DNA of 64,000 bases from Cardiocondyla obscurior (Eukaryota > Arthropoda > Insecta > Hymenoptera > Formicidae), in NCBI RefSeq assembly GCF_019399895.1, contig NC_091870.1, forward strand, positions 1,632,001 through 1,696,000, in the 5' to 3' direction. The position numbers were made by a program, and so were the translations under genes. Within the stretch, counting starts at the first letter, position 1; every line of letters starts with the position of its first letter. The notes beneath the pieces are model-generated. The model did no database searches, was not told the origin of the DNA, and saw only the letters and a list, made by a program, of their open reading frames with translations. This document shows positions 20,801 through 32,800 of this stretch, piece by piece.

Positions 20801-22825
20801 GTTCTTTCCGCCACTTGCTCGCTGATTGGTCCGTGACGGTGCGTGCGCATCGACTTCACTTTCGAACATATCGTCACCGCAAAGAGAAGCGTCCCTCGCA
20901 TCAAAAGGAGAAATTATAGATAACTCGTTCCATCACTTGCATCTGGATGATTTTACCCATGTAAACGGTAAGCTGAACGCCAGAATCGATCGTGTAACGA
21001 CACACATCAATTTAAGCCACATCGTGCTCGTGACACCACGTAAATTTTGATATTTTAATTTCACTTCAGCCGAGGTTCTTTACCACGCAAAGAGAATACT
21101 CCCCGACTGCTGGCGGCTGTGATCAGTAAACGTAGGGTCTCAATGATCAAGGGTCTCATTGTGATATATACGGACTACAACGAAGTTTTCATCTCACATG
21201 GTAAGTACAAATATATCACTGTATTTTATAAATGAATTGAGAGTTAAGGAAAAAGACTTTACAAGTATGCACATTGTACGTAGAAATTTAATAACGCCTG
21301 TATTTTTTCCTTATTAATTTTCTTATTCATTTCCTTATTCGTTTCAAAGATTGACTTTTGAATTAACTTTAAATGTATTAGAAGATAAAGATCCTCAATG
21401 CGTCAAAAATCTGAAATTAAATAGAAGCAAATTAGAGATAATGATAAACTGATTAGAAAAAAATAATAGTGTAATATACATTAAGAATTATTATATAAAA
21501 AAGAAAAAGACGGTATATAATAAGATATGCATACAGGATTCAGGTACTGTATGGGAATAAATACCTGCCGATGGTGTATTTTGTTTCACAGTTTATTATA
21601 GGTTATAGATAAATGTTGAATAGTTTAATTACTATTATAACTGCTGATCGAAGATACTGGAGACTGTATTTTCGCTTCTGTGGCGGTTTCGATTCAGAGA
21701 TCTCATTCAGAATTTTGTAGTCTCCGGCGCAAAATAAATAAACGAGCGAGGTTTGCTTTGACGGCGCCTCAGAGTGATAACAATCGCTAAAGAATGTTAC
21801 GGTGCACAGATATTATCAGTCGCGGTTCGCTCGTGAAGAATTTCGATAAAAAGTTCACTCTCGTCGCCAAAACGTTTCGTCAAGAAGACGATAAATCCTT
21901 TCTTTTTTTTCTTTTTCTTCTTTTCGTTGTAAAGATCATTTTTACGGACAGATATATTTAATGAATAGTTTTACTATACAACTTTTAACTTTACTTCTTT
22001 CCCGCCCTTACGTAAATATGTATGTAACCGCTTAGAAATTAATGCCGGTCACGGAAACGAGTCAAGAAACTCGATCCTTTTCTTCTCTACGCTCCTAGAT
22101 ATTACCGGATATCGGAGCATCTCACACGTGTGTAATGCGCTTCTCGTTTACAACTTTATGATCTATGCTACGATCTTGATAAAAAAAGGTTCTCGTAAGA
22201 TAATTACTCTTTTACTTCTGGAGATCCGTATAAACGTAGAAACGTAGAAACGTAGAAACGTAGAAACATCGTATGAAAACTTGACAAAGGTACCGTTCCG
22301 GAGTGGTAAATTGCGCATGTCTCGTAAATTGTAATTAGGCGATACTCCTTTTTTCTTTTTTAATGATTATCATAAAAATGGCGACAGGCTTCGTCATAAG
22401 TGTTCTCTCTCGTACGGAGAAGTAGCAATGTTCGAACAAACGCCGAATTTACACAAACGCATTCTCTCTATAGTCTAGATTAATATATCACTTACAACTC
22501 GTTTTTTTTTTTTTTTTCTTTTTTCGACTTACTGTATATACTTTATCTCGTATATTCCACGGGTACGTATTTACGTATACGCGGTGTAAATGTCCCTTTT
22601 GCGTGTATGTGTTTCTCCTCGTGTTTTTTTTTTTTTTTTTCGGAAACGCCTTTGTGCGCACACGCGCCTATCAAAATTATGTTAAAAATGTGCAGTTCCT
22701 CGTTACAATGTAAAAAGTCTCGATTGTACAGATGTAAACGGAAAAAGGAAAACCAAGGACCGCGAAGGAAATACGAGCGAAACAATATGCCGGGTGCCCT
22801 CAGGGTCGCCGATGTAAATGCGATT
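20801..22825. other. Intergenic region between the hairpin locus and Akap200 3' end
   Basis: I see no supported gene. A donor-like AACG|GTAAGC at about 20970 could close a plus-strand non-coding exon beginning near 20830. The rest is AT-rich, with T runs at 22502-22517 and 22625-22640, and an octamer tandem repeat near 22232. Confidence 0.45.
22232..22271. repeat. AAACGTAG octamer tandem repeat
   Basis: Four exact copies of AAACGTAG (22232-22263) followed by one degenerate copy (AAACATCG). Confidence 0.9.
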
Positions 22826-23812
22826 TTTATTCATATGAAACTTTATCGGGTGTCGCTGAATAATTTTCTTCGAGCTTTTTCCTTCAATTTTCTCGCTAAC
22901 GTATTTCCATCTTTTTTTTCTTTTTTTTTATCTTTTCTCACCATGGCGAAGACGCATCCCCATCTCTCGTTTCACTATCATTCTCTTTCCCCTTTCACAC
23001 CGTCAATCGCTATATCACACATAGCCTGCCCTCTCGATTTCTTTCTCTATATTTCAGCTTTTCCTTTCTCTCCCCCCCTTTCATTCTCTCATGCTCTCTC
23101 TTTCTATCTCACTTTCATTCTCGTTCACACTCTTTTGCTCTCATAGAGTACAATAGTTATGTAATTACGGGAGGGCGCCATCCAATGAGTATTTCCTCTG
23201 GAATGCGCGACGAACGATTCTCGCCCTATCGTCCTGACGATCTTAATCGCTTCTATCGCTTGTCCGTCGCGCGATGTTCGAGCATTAGACTTTACTTTAG
23301 TAACAGTTAATGATACTTTAAAAATTTCTACACAGCAGGGATGATCATTGTAACCCGCGGCTGGATACGATCCGACAATAATCGGTGCTTTAAATCCCTT
23401 TCCGCGCGCTACAAGGAATAAAACGAGCGCCGTTTAATCTGTGAAAGAGACCCGTGCATGTATATGCTTCTTCGAAATCATACGTTCATGCAGCGATCTT
23501 GCGAACGCAAATAGTTCATAAAAACGATCATAAACTTTCACGCACGTATTCTCGTTTACCCTGCCGTTCAACATCCTCTAATAGTTAATAGGCCTACTAT
23601 AGAGTCTATATGCTCTCGCGATGCCGCGATCGTCGCCGTCGTCATCGTTATCGTCGTCATCGCCCCGTTTTCCCCTTTTGCTGCTCGTAACGAAAGAACG
23701 ATATTTTGTGTTACAGGAATGGTCCAAATATACATATCTATAATATACTTTTTTGGTTTTAACGAGAGAAAAGAACTTTCTTCTTTCCAAAATACAATTC
23801 GATTATTGGCGT
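22826..23812 (-). other. Probable Akap200 3'UTR
   Basis: This lies downstream of the minus-strand stop at 23813-23815. An AATAAA on the minus strand lies at about 22826-22831 and could define the end; another AATAAA overlaps the stop codon itself. Much of 22900-23150 is pyrimidine-rich on the plus strand. The open frame across it is low-complexity and not called. Confidence 0.45.
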
Positions 23813-23851
23813 TTATTCGTCGTTTTGGTAGCGCGCATCAGTGATGATTTC
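23813..23851 (-). CDS. Akap200: Akap200 coding exon 7 (terminal)
   Basis: The acceptor is CTTTCTTTTAG. It encodes EIITDARYQNDE and stop TAA. The stop lies inside GAATAAAC, so an AATAAA hexamer overlaps it. Confidence 0.8.
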   Translation of the reverse strand, partial: EIITDARYQNDE

Positions 23852-26800
23852 CTAAAAGAAAGAAAAATAAATTAATAACATTGTCTCTAAATGAGTACAA
23901 ATCGATATTACAAGTCTCGTGAGGAAAAGAGAACTTACATTTGTGTTGGATTCGATAGATTCGTTTACTGCCGCCGCGACTGCCTTATCACTTATGCCGA
24001 TCTCCTCGATTGCCTTTGAAAAGAGAATAAAAGCATTAATAGCGTTTATGACTGCTTAGTCACTGTAAAAAGGTGCAATTTAAGTATTAATGATCAGATG
24101 GCCCCTCGCTCATTAATCTTCGTCGGCCAGTATACTCGATAATGACCTTCAGACTCATTTACACTCGTCGAGCATAAATGATTTCTTGGCGATCATCATG
24201 CATGTGCAAGAATTACATCAAGTTTGCTAATTTTAATCGTTTTAATTAGCTAGAAAATTTCGTGTGATAATAATTGAGATGTTTAATCTCGATCTTTGCA
24301 ATTTTTCATTAGAATATTCCATAAACGTGCCATGTCATGAATAAGTAAAATCGTTAGTTATAAACCATATAACGATAGAGAGTCGAGAGCCATTGAAATT
24401 TTCCTCGTATATGTACTTGAGACGATCGATCGATGGTATCCCGCGCATCATCGACAATGACTCACTCCAGGCTAATAATAGCGCAGACATACGTGATTAT
24501 AATCTTCAGACTGCGACTAGACAGGGAATATATATAATGTACCTTGGTGACCGAGGCGACGTCCTCGGTGATAGCCGGTGCTGTTGGCGGAGAGGCGGGT
24601 GCCTCGACCGGGATAGCTGGAGGTGCAACTTTGGGAGCTTCATCGGCGCTTTCCGTCGTGCTGACATCATGGGCGATGTTGTTTTCTACTGGCACTTCGA
24701 TTTCCGGAGCGTTCTGTAAAAACACAAGTCTTTTAATTACGTGATTCGCTCATTCGTCATTTATTTCATTCTCTCTTTCTCTCTTTTCCTCTTTCTCTCT
24801 CTCTCTTTCTTTCTTTTTTTTTTTTTTAAGTCCAAATCCCAGCATGCTGTAACGAAAACGAAAGACGTAATACCGATTCTGCCGAATAGTTCTCGTTTAT
24901 AAAACGAAATTGCTTCCTTTCTTATGATTCACCAGATTTGGATGAATGTTACAAATAAATTTTTATGAAATGATTATGTTACGATTCAAGTAGGAGATAA
25001 TAGATGTTAATATAAAAATGCTCGAAAAAAAGAACTTGAAATAAATTGACGTTTCACGTAAACCATTGCTAGAAGTAAAAATAAAATTAATCGACGTAAA
25101 AAATACACGTTAAAATATATTTTTAAGTTTTCCTTAGACAAGCGCGTTAACTATTATTATCTCCTTACTACGACGACGAAATGCCTCAGCAGAATCGTTT
25201 CGTCATGCTTCGGGCAGCGCAAAGAATTGAAAATCCCGCTGATAAAACCCTCAGATAAGGAAACTCGGCATGCGCAAGTACAAGATGCTTACGACACAAC
25301 AAATGCAATTACGAGAACAGCACGACAGTGAGGTATCGGGCTCTTCTAATCAGTATTAAAAAAATCTAAAACGCCAGCTACCACGCGCGTCATTAGTTAA
25401 ACTGCTTGTCTGTACGTCTATCAATGAGATTTACGCTAGATCTCTAACATATTTGAGCATCTATGTTATTATAATACAAGAGAGCGATCGATATAAAAAA
25501 AAAGATACACAATCTACGTAAATGGCATTAACTGGCAGTGCGAATGGTTCGCTATTCGCCGCGCTGTAAGTACTCTACTGCAACGCATTGATTTTAATCG
25601 AGAAAAGTCGTGTTAATATTTTCAAGAAAACCAAGAGGCAAACAACACAGGTGACAATTGTTGGTAGTTTTATGGTAATATATATGTATACGGAGAATAT
25701 GGGCGGAAGCGTCGGAGGGCATCAAGTAGCAGAGTAAGACTTGTGTTAATCACGTTCGGCAGAATGAAGGTTGCACACGAAATGAGACCCTTAGGTGTTG
25801 AAACACAACGACAGGGACGCATCGGGACGGAAGATGGAATCAGCGGACTCTCTGGGGACTGACCGGCTCCGGTCGTGCATCGGCACACCCATACAAAGTA
25901 TAATTTTGTTCTCGAGACTCAGTTAAACTCCCCCGTGCGTAACTGTCAGTCTCACGTCACTCGGTGTTACCCCTCGCCGATAGAACGGGGCAAAAAGGCG
26001 AGAGTTTTCAAGTTCAAAGTACATGTCAATAATTTCTGAACAGAAAGCTTGAAGGGACTCGAGGAAAAGTATGGAGATTTGGGGAATCGATATTCTCAGG
26101 CTATAAGACCACAGAAACAGTACTGTGCGAACCGTACGACGAAGATATACGTGGAACGAGGCGTCCGCCAAAGAACGGCCGCATTCATGCCAGGAGGTTG
26201 TGTTGCATGTTAGTCACCTGATGATGCTCCTTGGTGGCAGTCGACGGGATGGAGTTCGACAACTGACACGACAAGGCCTCTTCCTGGCTTTCGGTCTTCG
26301 CTACACGCTCAGCCACCAGTCTTTCCTTCAACTCAACGTCTGATTGATTACATGACATCGTCAGTGGTTCGCTCAGCAACATCGATTGCTCACGATTGCT
26401 GCTGTCGTTCTCGTAATACGAGGGAATTTGTGAGCGATCTTTCGTGGCGGTTTCTGTCGCGATGGCGGGTGTGATATTAGATTGGAAGCTAGGACTTACG
26501 GGCGGTGTGAGGAGCGTCTCTGTCGGGTTTCTTGGGCTAGCCGCGTGCTCGACGGGAGCTAGTTCGACTACAGACATATTTGGAGAGGCAATCGATAGCG
26601 AGGGACAAGAGAGGTCTTCCGGTGGTAAAGGATAATCGAAAGAATCTAAGCTTTGTGTTCCCATGTCTTCAGGCGCTGGGGGTAGGTCTTCCAAAAAAGC
26701 TGGCGCATTTTCAGAGTCAGATATAAAATCTAACGTTTGAAACTTATTTGAATGGCTTTTTGAAACAGAAAAATCTGCATAATTCAAAAGCGGATGATGC

Positions 26801-29800
26801 GACATTTGAGAGCTAAATGCAGTTGTATCTTCAGGCGGACATGGCAATGTATTTTCAATTTTATTAACTACTTCTACTTCGTTTTTTATATGACCATTAG
26901 ACATGTGAACAGTGTTGTATATTTGTTCATCATCTATTTCGTCCAGAACGATAATGTCCTCTGTTTCTTCCGTGGACGACGTAATAATGTCTTCAAAATT
27001 TTTTTGCAATAACTCCTCGTCACTTTCATCGGAAACCATCTTCTCAATGTCTTCGATATTGATACGCTTTTCCGCGTTCTTCTCAACGTTATTAGTGTCG
27101 ATACGCTTTTCCGCGTTCTTCTCAACGTTATTGGTGCCGGTACGCTTTTCCGCGTTCTTCTCAACGTTGCTGGTATCGGTACGCTCTTCCGCGCTATCAT
27201 CTTCTGGAATAATCAACGCTGGCTTGGCTTCAACCAGAACATCTTCGTTGATTAACTTATCTAAGGTTTCGGTCTGTTCGTCTATTGCATCTTCCTTCTT
27301 TATTAAATATTCCTCTAAGTCGGTTTCTCCAACTACAGGTTCATCCGAGTCTGGTATTTTCCTAATTGATCGTTCGATATCATTTAAAATCTTTGTCATT
27401 TCATCAGGCGATAAAATTTTTTTCACCCGGCAGGCGTCTTTTGATTCAATCTCGTCCAACTTCAACATTTCAGCCTCGATTTGTTTATCAAGTTTATCAT
27501 GAGACAGTGCGTCTATCTCCGTCGCATCATCACAGCTATTTATCTCGCTTTTTGTTTGAGATTCCATGACCGGTAAAGTTTCATTTATATCTTTAGTCAT
27601 CGCAGGAACTTCCTTCTCTTCTTTCGTGAATATAGTCTCCAATACACCCTCCATCGTTAGTGAACTCTCTTCATTTTTTTTATTATCAAAGCTATTCTCC
27701 AACGTCTCCTCTACCTTTTTCGCGGCATCTTGAGATGTCTCGACTTCGATCCCGGCCTTTACCACCGGCAAGCACTCTACATCCTCGGGGACAAAGGTTG
27801 CTAACGTCAGGGGCAAGTTGTCAGTAAAGGAATCGCGTGATAACATTGTAGTGGCGAGCTCGCTTGCGCTGTTCTCTTGGAAAAAAACGTCCTTGCGAGA
27901 GGACGGGTACGCGACGTCGGGTGGTAGTGTCGAATTCTCCTTGTCAGCAGTCACGGCAGGCAGCTTGAGCGCCTCGGCCAGAGCGGTGGCGTTCGCCGCG
28001 GCCTGCCGATCCTGCTGCAAGGGCGACGGATCTATGGGAGTCGGTGGCGGGCTGGATGGAGGCAGGGGTGGGAGATCCTCATTGGCTTTCTTCTCAATGA
28101 TAGACGGCGTCGCGACTGGTGGGATTCGATAGAAGATTCCCGTCACTGATCTTGGTTTCGTTACCGGGTCCGCTACAGCATGACTGCCGGCTGACTGACT
28201 GACCTCGACTACTTTTTTCTCGACCTCGGGATTTTCGACCGCCTCCTCTTTCTTATCCTCAGCGGACGGGACGGGAGTGGGGGCGGAGGGAGTGGGTTCC
28301 TTTTTCTTTTCCTCGACCGAACTAGCGGGTACTGCTGGCGACGCCGCGTCAGCCTCTTCCTTCGATTCAACTGCAGCTGCTGCTGTCGGCGCGGTTACTT
28401 GCTCATCCGCCGATGGACTACTTGCCGCAGACTTTTCCTCCGGACTGCTTGCAGCGGCTGTTGCAATCTCTGCGTCTTCACCACCCTAAAAATGTCAAAA
28501 ATACAATTAGTTATTTTATACCGCAAACAATTTTTATATCGTTACAACCGCGAAAATTATTTATATCGCGAAAGCACGAAGTTCATCCGTCTACGCAAAT
28601 AAATTTTTCGTATACCGATAATTTAATAGCATCTTTAAAATACACAGCATATAAATAAAATAAAATAAAAATAAAAAAAAATTACAATAGAATTAAGGGC
28701 GAGAAATCTATTATTTAACCGCTTTTCGGCGATTGATCGGTCGTGAAAAGGTGAGCCTTCACGTGGATAAAGTGCAACGGAGAAAAATGTTAGTTCAGTC
28801 GAGCACGATATTATTTTTTTGTTCGTCGCGAGGGGTGGCCGCCGACTATTGCAGCACGCATTCTCTCGTGCCAAGGGAGAGGCTCAAATAAAATGAGGGT
28901 GAACAGCTTAATGATACGTCGATGTGGAACGAAAGAGAAAGAGCGGCGTAGAGAGGCGTACCTACCCCTAGTGCATACGAGGGAGGCAAAAAGAGGGTGC
29001 ACGCGGTGGGACGGCGAGTTACAAACGTTCTCAGCCTTTAGGGACCGGGTCAATCGTGTCACTGTGTCAATGAGCGTTTTACCCGTTTTTTTCCTTTTTT
29101 TTTAAGACGAAACGTTCACGATTATCCCTGTCAACAGCGCGTGAAACAATGCAAGAGATTTATCGGCGAACTTATTATTGTGCAAAGAGCGATTATCGCG
29201 CGGACGACAATAGGTACGCCGATGAAAGGAGAGACGGACACGGTGAGTCGCGACAAGTGCCATATCGTTTGCCTGTATAATTCTGCTATCAGCTTGGTAA
29301 CGTGATACGCAGCGATAGAAATGAAATGCGCACCAAAAAGGCACGTCCTGTTGACCCACCCTCAACGCGTTATTGCGCTCAAATTCCCGAAACGCGCATT
29401 ACCTTCTTCATAATCATTCAGATACTTTTATCGCTACTGTACGACAAGCTGTTTGACTTATAATTGTCGCCGTTTAATTTTTAACGCTTAATTAATTTGT
29501 TTCACAACGACATTTTCTCGCAGGAAGGTATAAGATAATGTGCCAATATGTATTTAAGTGATCGAGTAGTTGATAAATATTCATATGTGTGTATAAGAAT
29601 AAATTCGCCGGCGAAAATTTTTCCGCGCAACGGCTGATATATGCAGGAATTTTATTTTTGTTGATTTATACGGCTATTCGTCTGATGACTCCGTTTATTT
29701 GACTGTCATCATTAGTCTTCGGCCCGTGGCGTGTGCCGAGAAATACTCCCGATAATACTTTACGGTTTACGCAAGCTAAGGAGGCGAGAACAGCCGAGAC

Positions 29801-32800
29801 AAAATCAATTCTTGAAACCCGAGAGGGAAACAGAAACCGGACGTGAGAAACGCGTCGTGCGCTTTATTGTCCCGCGTTCCGTATCGATCGCCGGCGCTAC
29901 TTCTCGAGTCTCCCATCGTGGATTTTCCTAAAGAGAGACAGGAGAGAGAAAGAGAGAGAGAGGAGAGAAAGAAATATAAGCCTCTCCTGCTTAAAGAATT
30001 ACAACGGTGCCCAACGGAGTGGCACTTAAGAAGCATTTGCTGCAGCTTTTATGTTGCTTGTACCCGAGAATTACAATCTTATTCCTCTTGTTGAAGAAAA
30101 CTTATCTTCTTGGAAAAGCTATAAGATAATATTGTCAAGATATAATATTTATACGATGCATTATATATAATATAGAGATAAAGCCAGGTCTTTTTTAGCC
30201 AAACGTAATCCCTCACGGTCTGCGGTTTATTTTATTTAATAGTAAAAAGAAAAAAAAAAAAGTATTCTGCATTTGCGTATCAACGGTAATTTGACTGCAA
30301 TTTTATTCTCGCCGGTGATATTTCGCATTTACGAAAGTCACTGCAGGCGACCCGAAAATTCGCTCTAATTTCCTGAACTGAGTGATCTGCTCCAAATTCC
30401 ATTTGAAACTTTCTACTCGGGATTCTTCCACTTCCGTCCGGTGATACTTAAACGCAACGTGTCAACCGTTGCAGTGAAAGCGACCGTAAATGGATGCTCG
30501 CGTCAGAAAAATTTGGACTAACACCAAAATGTAAAAACGAATGACAAAACTGGCGAACGGCCAGGGTCGAGTATCGAGGAGCATTGTCCGCGAAGGCGAG
30601 GAGGCAAGTGCTGAGGTAATGAACTTCCGGCTGCTCTTATGATGAAATCGATCGGGAAATTTCGGACTCGCTATACATATACCGAATTACCATTGGACGA
30701 CGACCAGCTCGGAGTAGGTTAACGCCGTCTACATATGAGATGAATCATAAAAAAAAATTTGCATACCAATCAGCGATCTTTCCGCAGCAAAAATAATGCA
30801 CTCGATTCTTTCCCGGCGGAGAAATTCAAAGTCCATAATTTTTATAACTCGTCCACGAGTATTTATTTTGCGAACATTGAAAGAAAAGATGTTACTTAAA
30901 AAAAAATAAAAAAATATATTACGTCGTTTATTTAACAAAAATTTAATGCAGCGAAAGTTTTACGCGCTTTATCAAGCAATCACTCGGGGAATAGTTACAT
31001 TGTTCCCTCTCGGGAAATATCGCTAGAATTTACTACAAAAGCATTTTGTAATCGGAATATTCTGTGAATAGCGTTCTATGAATGCATTCATCGTAAAAAC
31101 GAGGAACCAGAGAAAGCACAATACTTTCCCGATGCATAATACCTTAGTCGGTTTTGTGTGGAGCGATGTTATTACGAGTGCATTTCAACGTGGGAGCGCA
31201 CTGCGCGACGTTTTCAGCAACTTGAAAGCCGGCCAAAGGAATCAAGTTACGTATTCCGGATATTTATCTTTCAATATCGTTAAATATAGTAATATGCGTC
31301 AATTTTTAACAATTTCACCAGAAATCGTGCCGTTTATAGCCGCCCTATTAACGTGAACATCCAACGGTCTCGTTTCGAAGTCGGAAGCTAATTTTAATCT
31401 AACGAGACGGCAGCTAAATTTTTAATCATCCCATAAAACGCTGACAGTCGCGAATAAGCATCCCTCCCGCGCAACGAATACGGAGACGAGGGTTGGTCCG
31501 GGTCTCGAAAACGTCGACGAAATGCCGTAACTTCTACGCCCTCGCGGGCACGTGGAACATTAGAAATGCATTAGCTTTTGCGGAGACTTATCTCGAGAAC
31601 GACTTTCGAACGACGCGATTTTTCACGTTCGCAGATTCTCGCCTTTTAATTTTCGATAATAAAAATGAAATAAATGAAATGAATAATCTTTAATGCATAT
31701 TAATTTTAATCGTAAATAAATATTTTATAAAAAAAAAAACCTCTTCTTTAATTTTTAAATTAGAAGCAATCATAATTATAATATTAAAATCATAACTATT
31801 AGAAATTTAAAAAAAATCGATTTCTTAATCAAGTTGAGAGAGAAGCATTAACGTTATAATAACGTGTCGTGTTCATTCGACCGTGCCAATTATCCAACAT
31901 GCCATCGCGCCCACGACAGCTGGCGTTCGCCAGCGTCAAAATCAATTTCCGGTTTGGGAAAAAAAAAAGAAAAAAAAAAAAAAAAAGAAATTAAAGCGGA
32001 GTGACTGGTTGAAACAATCGCGTTAACAACTGTCATTTCGCTCTGTCACATTGTGGATATTGCGACATTTCAGCGAGATACGAGCAGAAGAGACTATCCA
32101 AAGTACCAGCGCAATAAAGATAATATTATATTTCATTAAAATCCTTACTTTTTAAGTTTTTATGAACGAGCCCCTGAGATAATAGTTAACGGTTAACTGC
32201 CATTACGTACAATTGTCAGCTTTATGTCCTTTAGAACGGGACGTGATGGCCGCGGGACGAAAATGGAGCGGCAACGGCTATGCCATCGACGTGGCGGAAG
32301 TAATCTTGCGTATTTAACGAGCGTGACTTAGACAATAGCCATGCTAATGATTCACAGGTGTTTCGCGGGAGGCTTATTGACGTATATCGACGTGTTCCGC
32401 GAATGACATGTTCATCGGATACGCTCCATATATGCAACGCGAGAGGCGTTGTCTCTCTTAATACCGCCGGGGAGGAAAAGGCGATACCCCGTGCCTAGAA
32501 GACGCCGGGGCTCGCGGTATACGCAAGTGCAACACAAACCAGCGTTTGTTTTAACCTGGCCATTCTTTCGCGGATATAAATTACGAGCATTTATCCGGTT
32601 CACCGGAGCATGTCCGCCAGCAATATCGCGCGCACCGACTAACAACGCGATCGGCGAGAGAGAGAGAGAGGCGCGTTTCGATGTATGCGTGAACGTCGAA
32701 AAATGCCGACAGACATAGTCGCAGAATGAGAAACAGAGAGGGCCTAGAGGAAAAAAAAAAAAAGGAGATCCGTCTATTGTTAAACCGGTATCTCCGCGCA

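Noticed and set aside
22607..23146. 179-codon plus-strand frame
   Set aside because: Phe/Ser/Leu-rich translation of a pyrimidine-rich stretch, probably antisense to the Akap200 3'UTR.
26912..27502. Long Ser-rich frame on the plus strand
   Set aside because: It is antisense to the Akap200 large exon and follows its codon pattern; no splice or start context.
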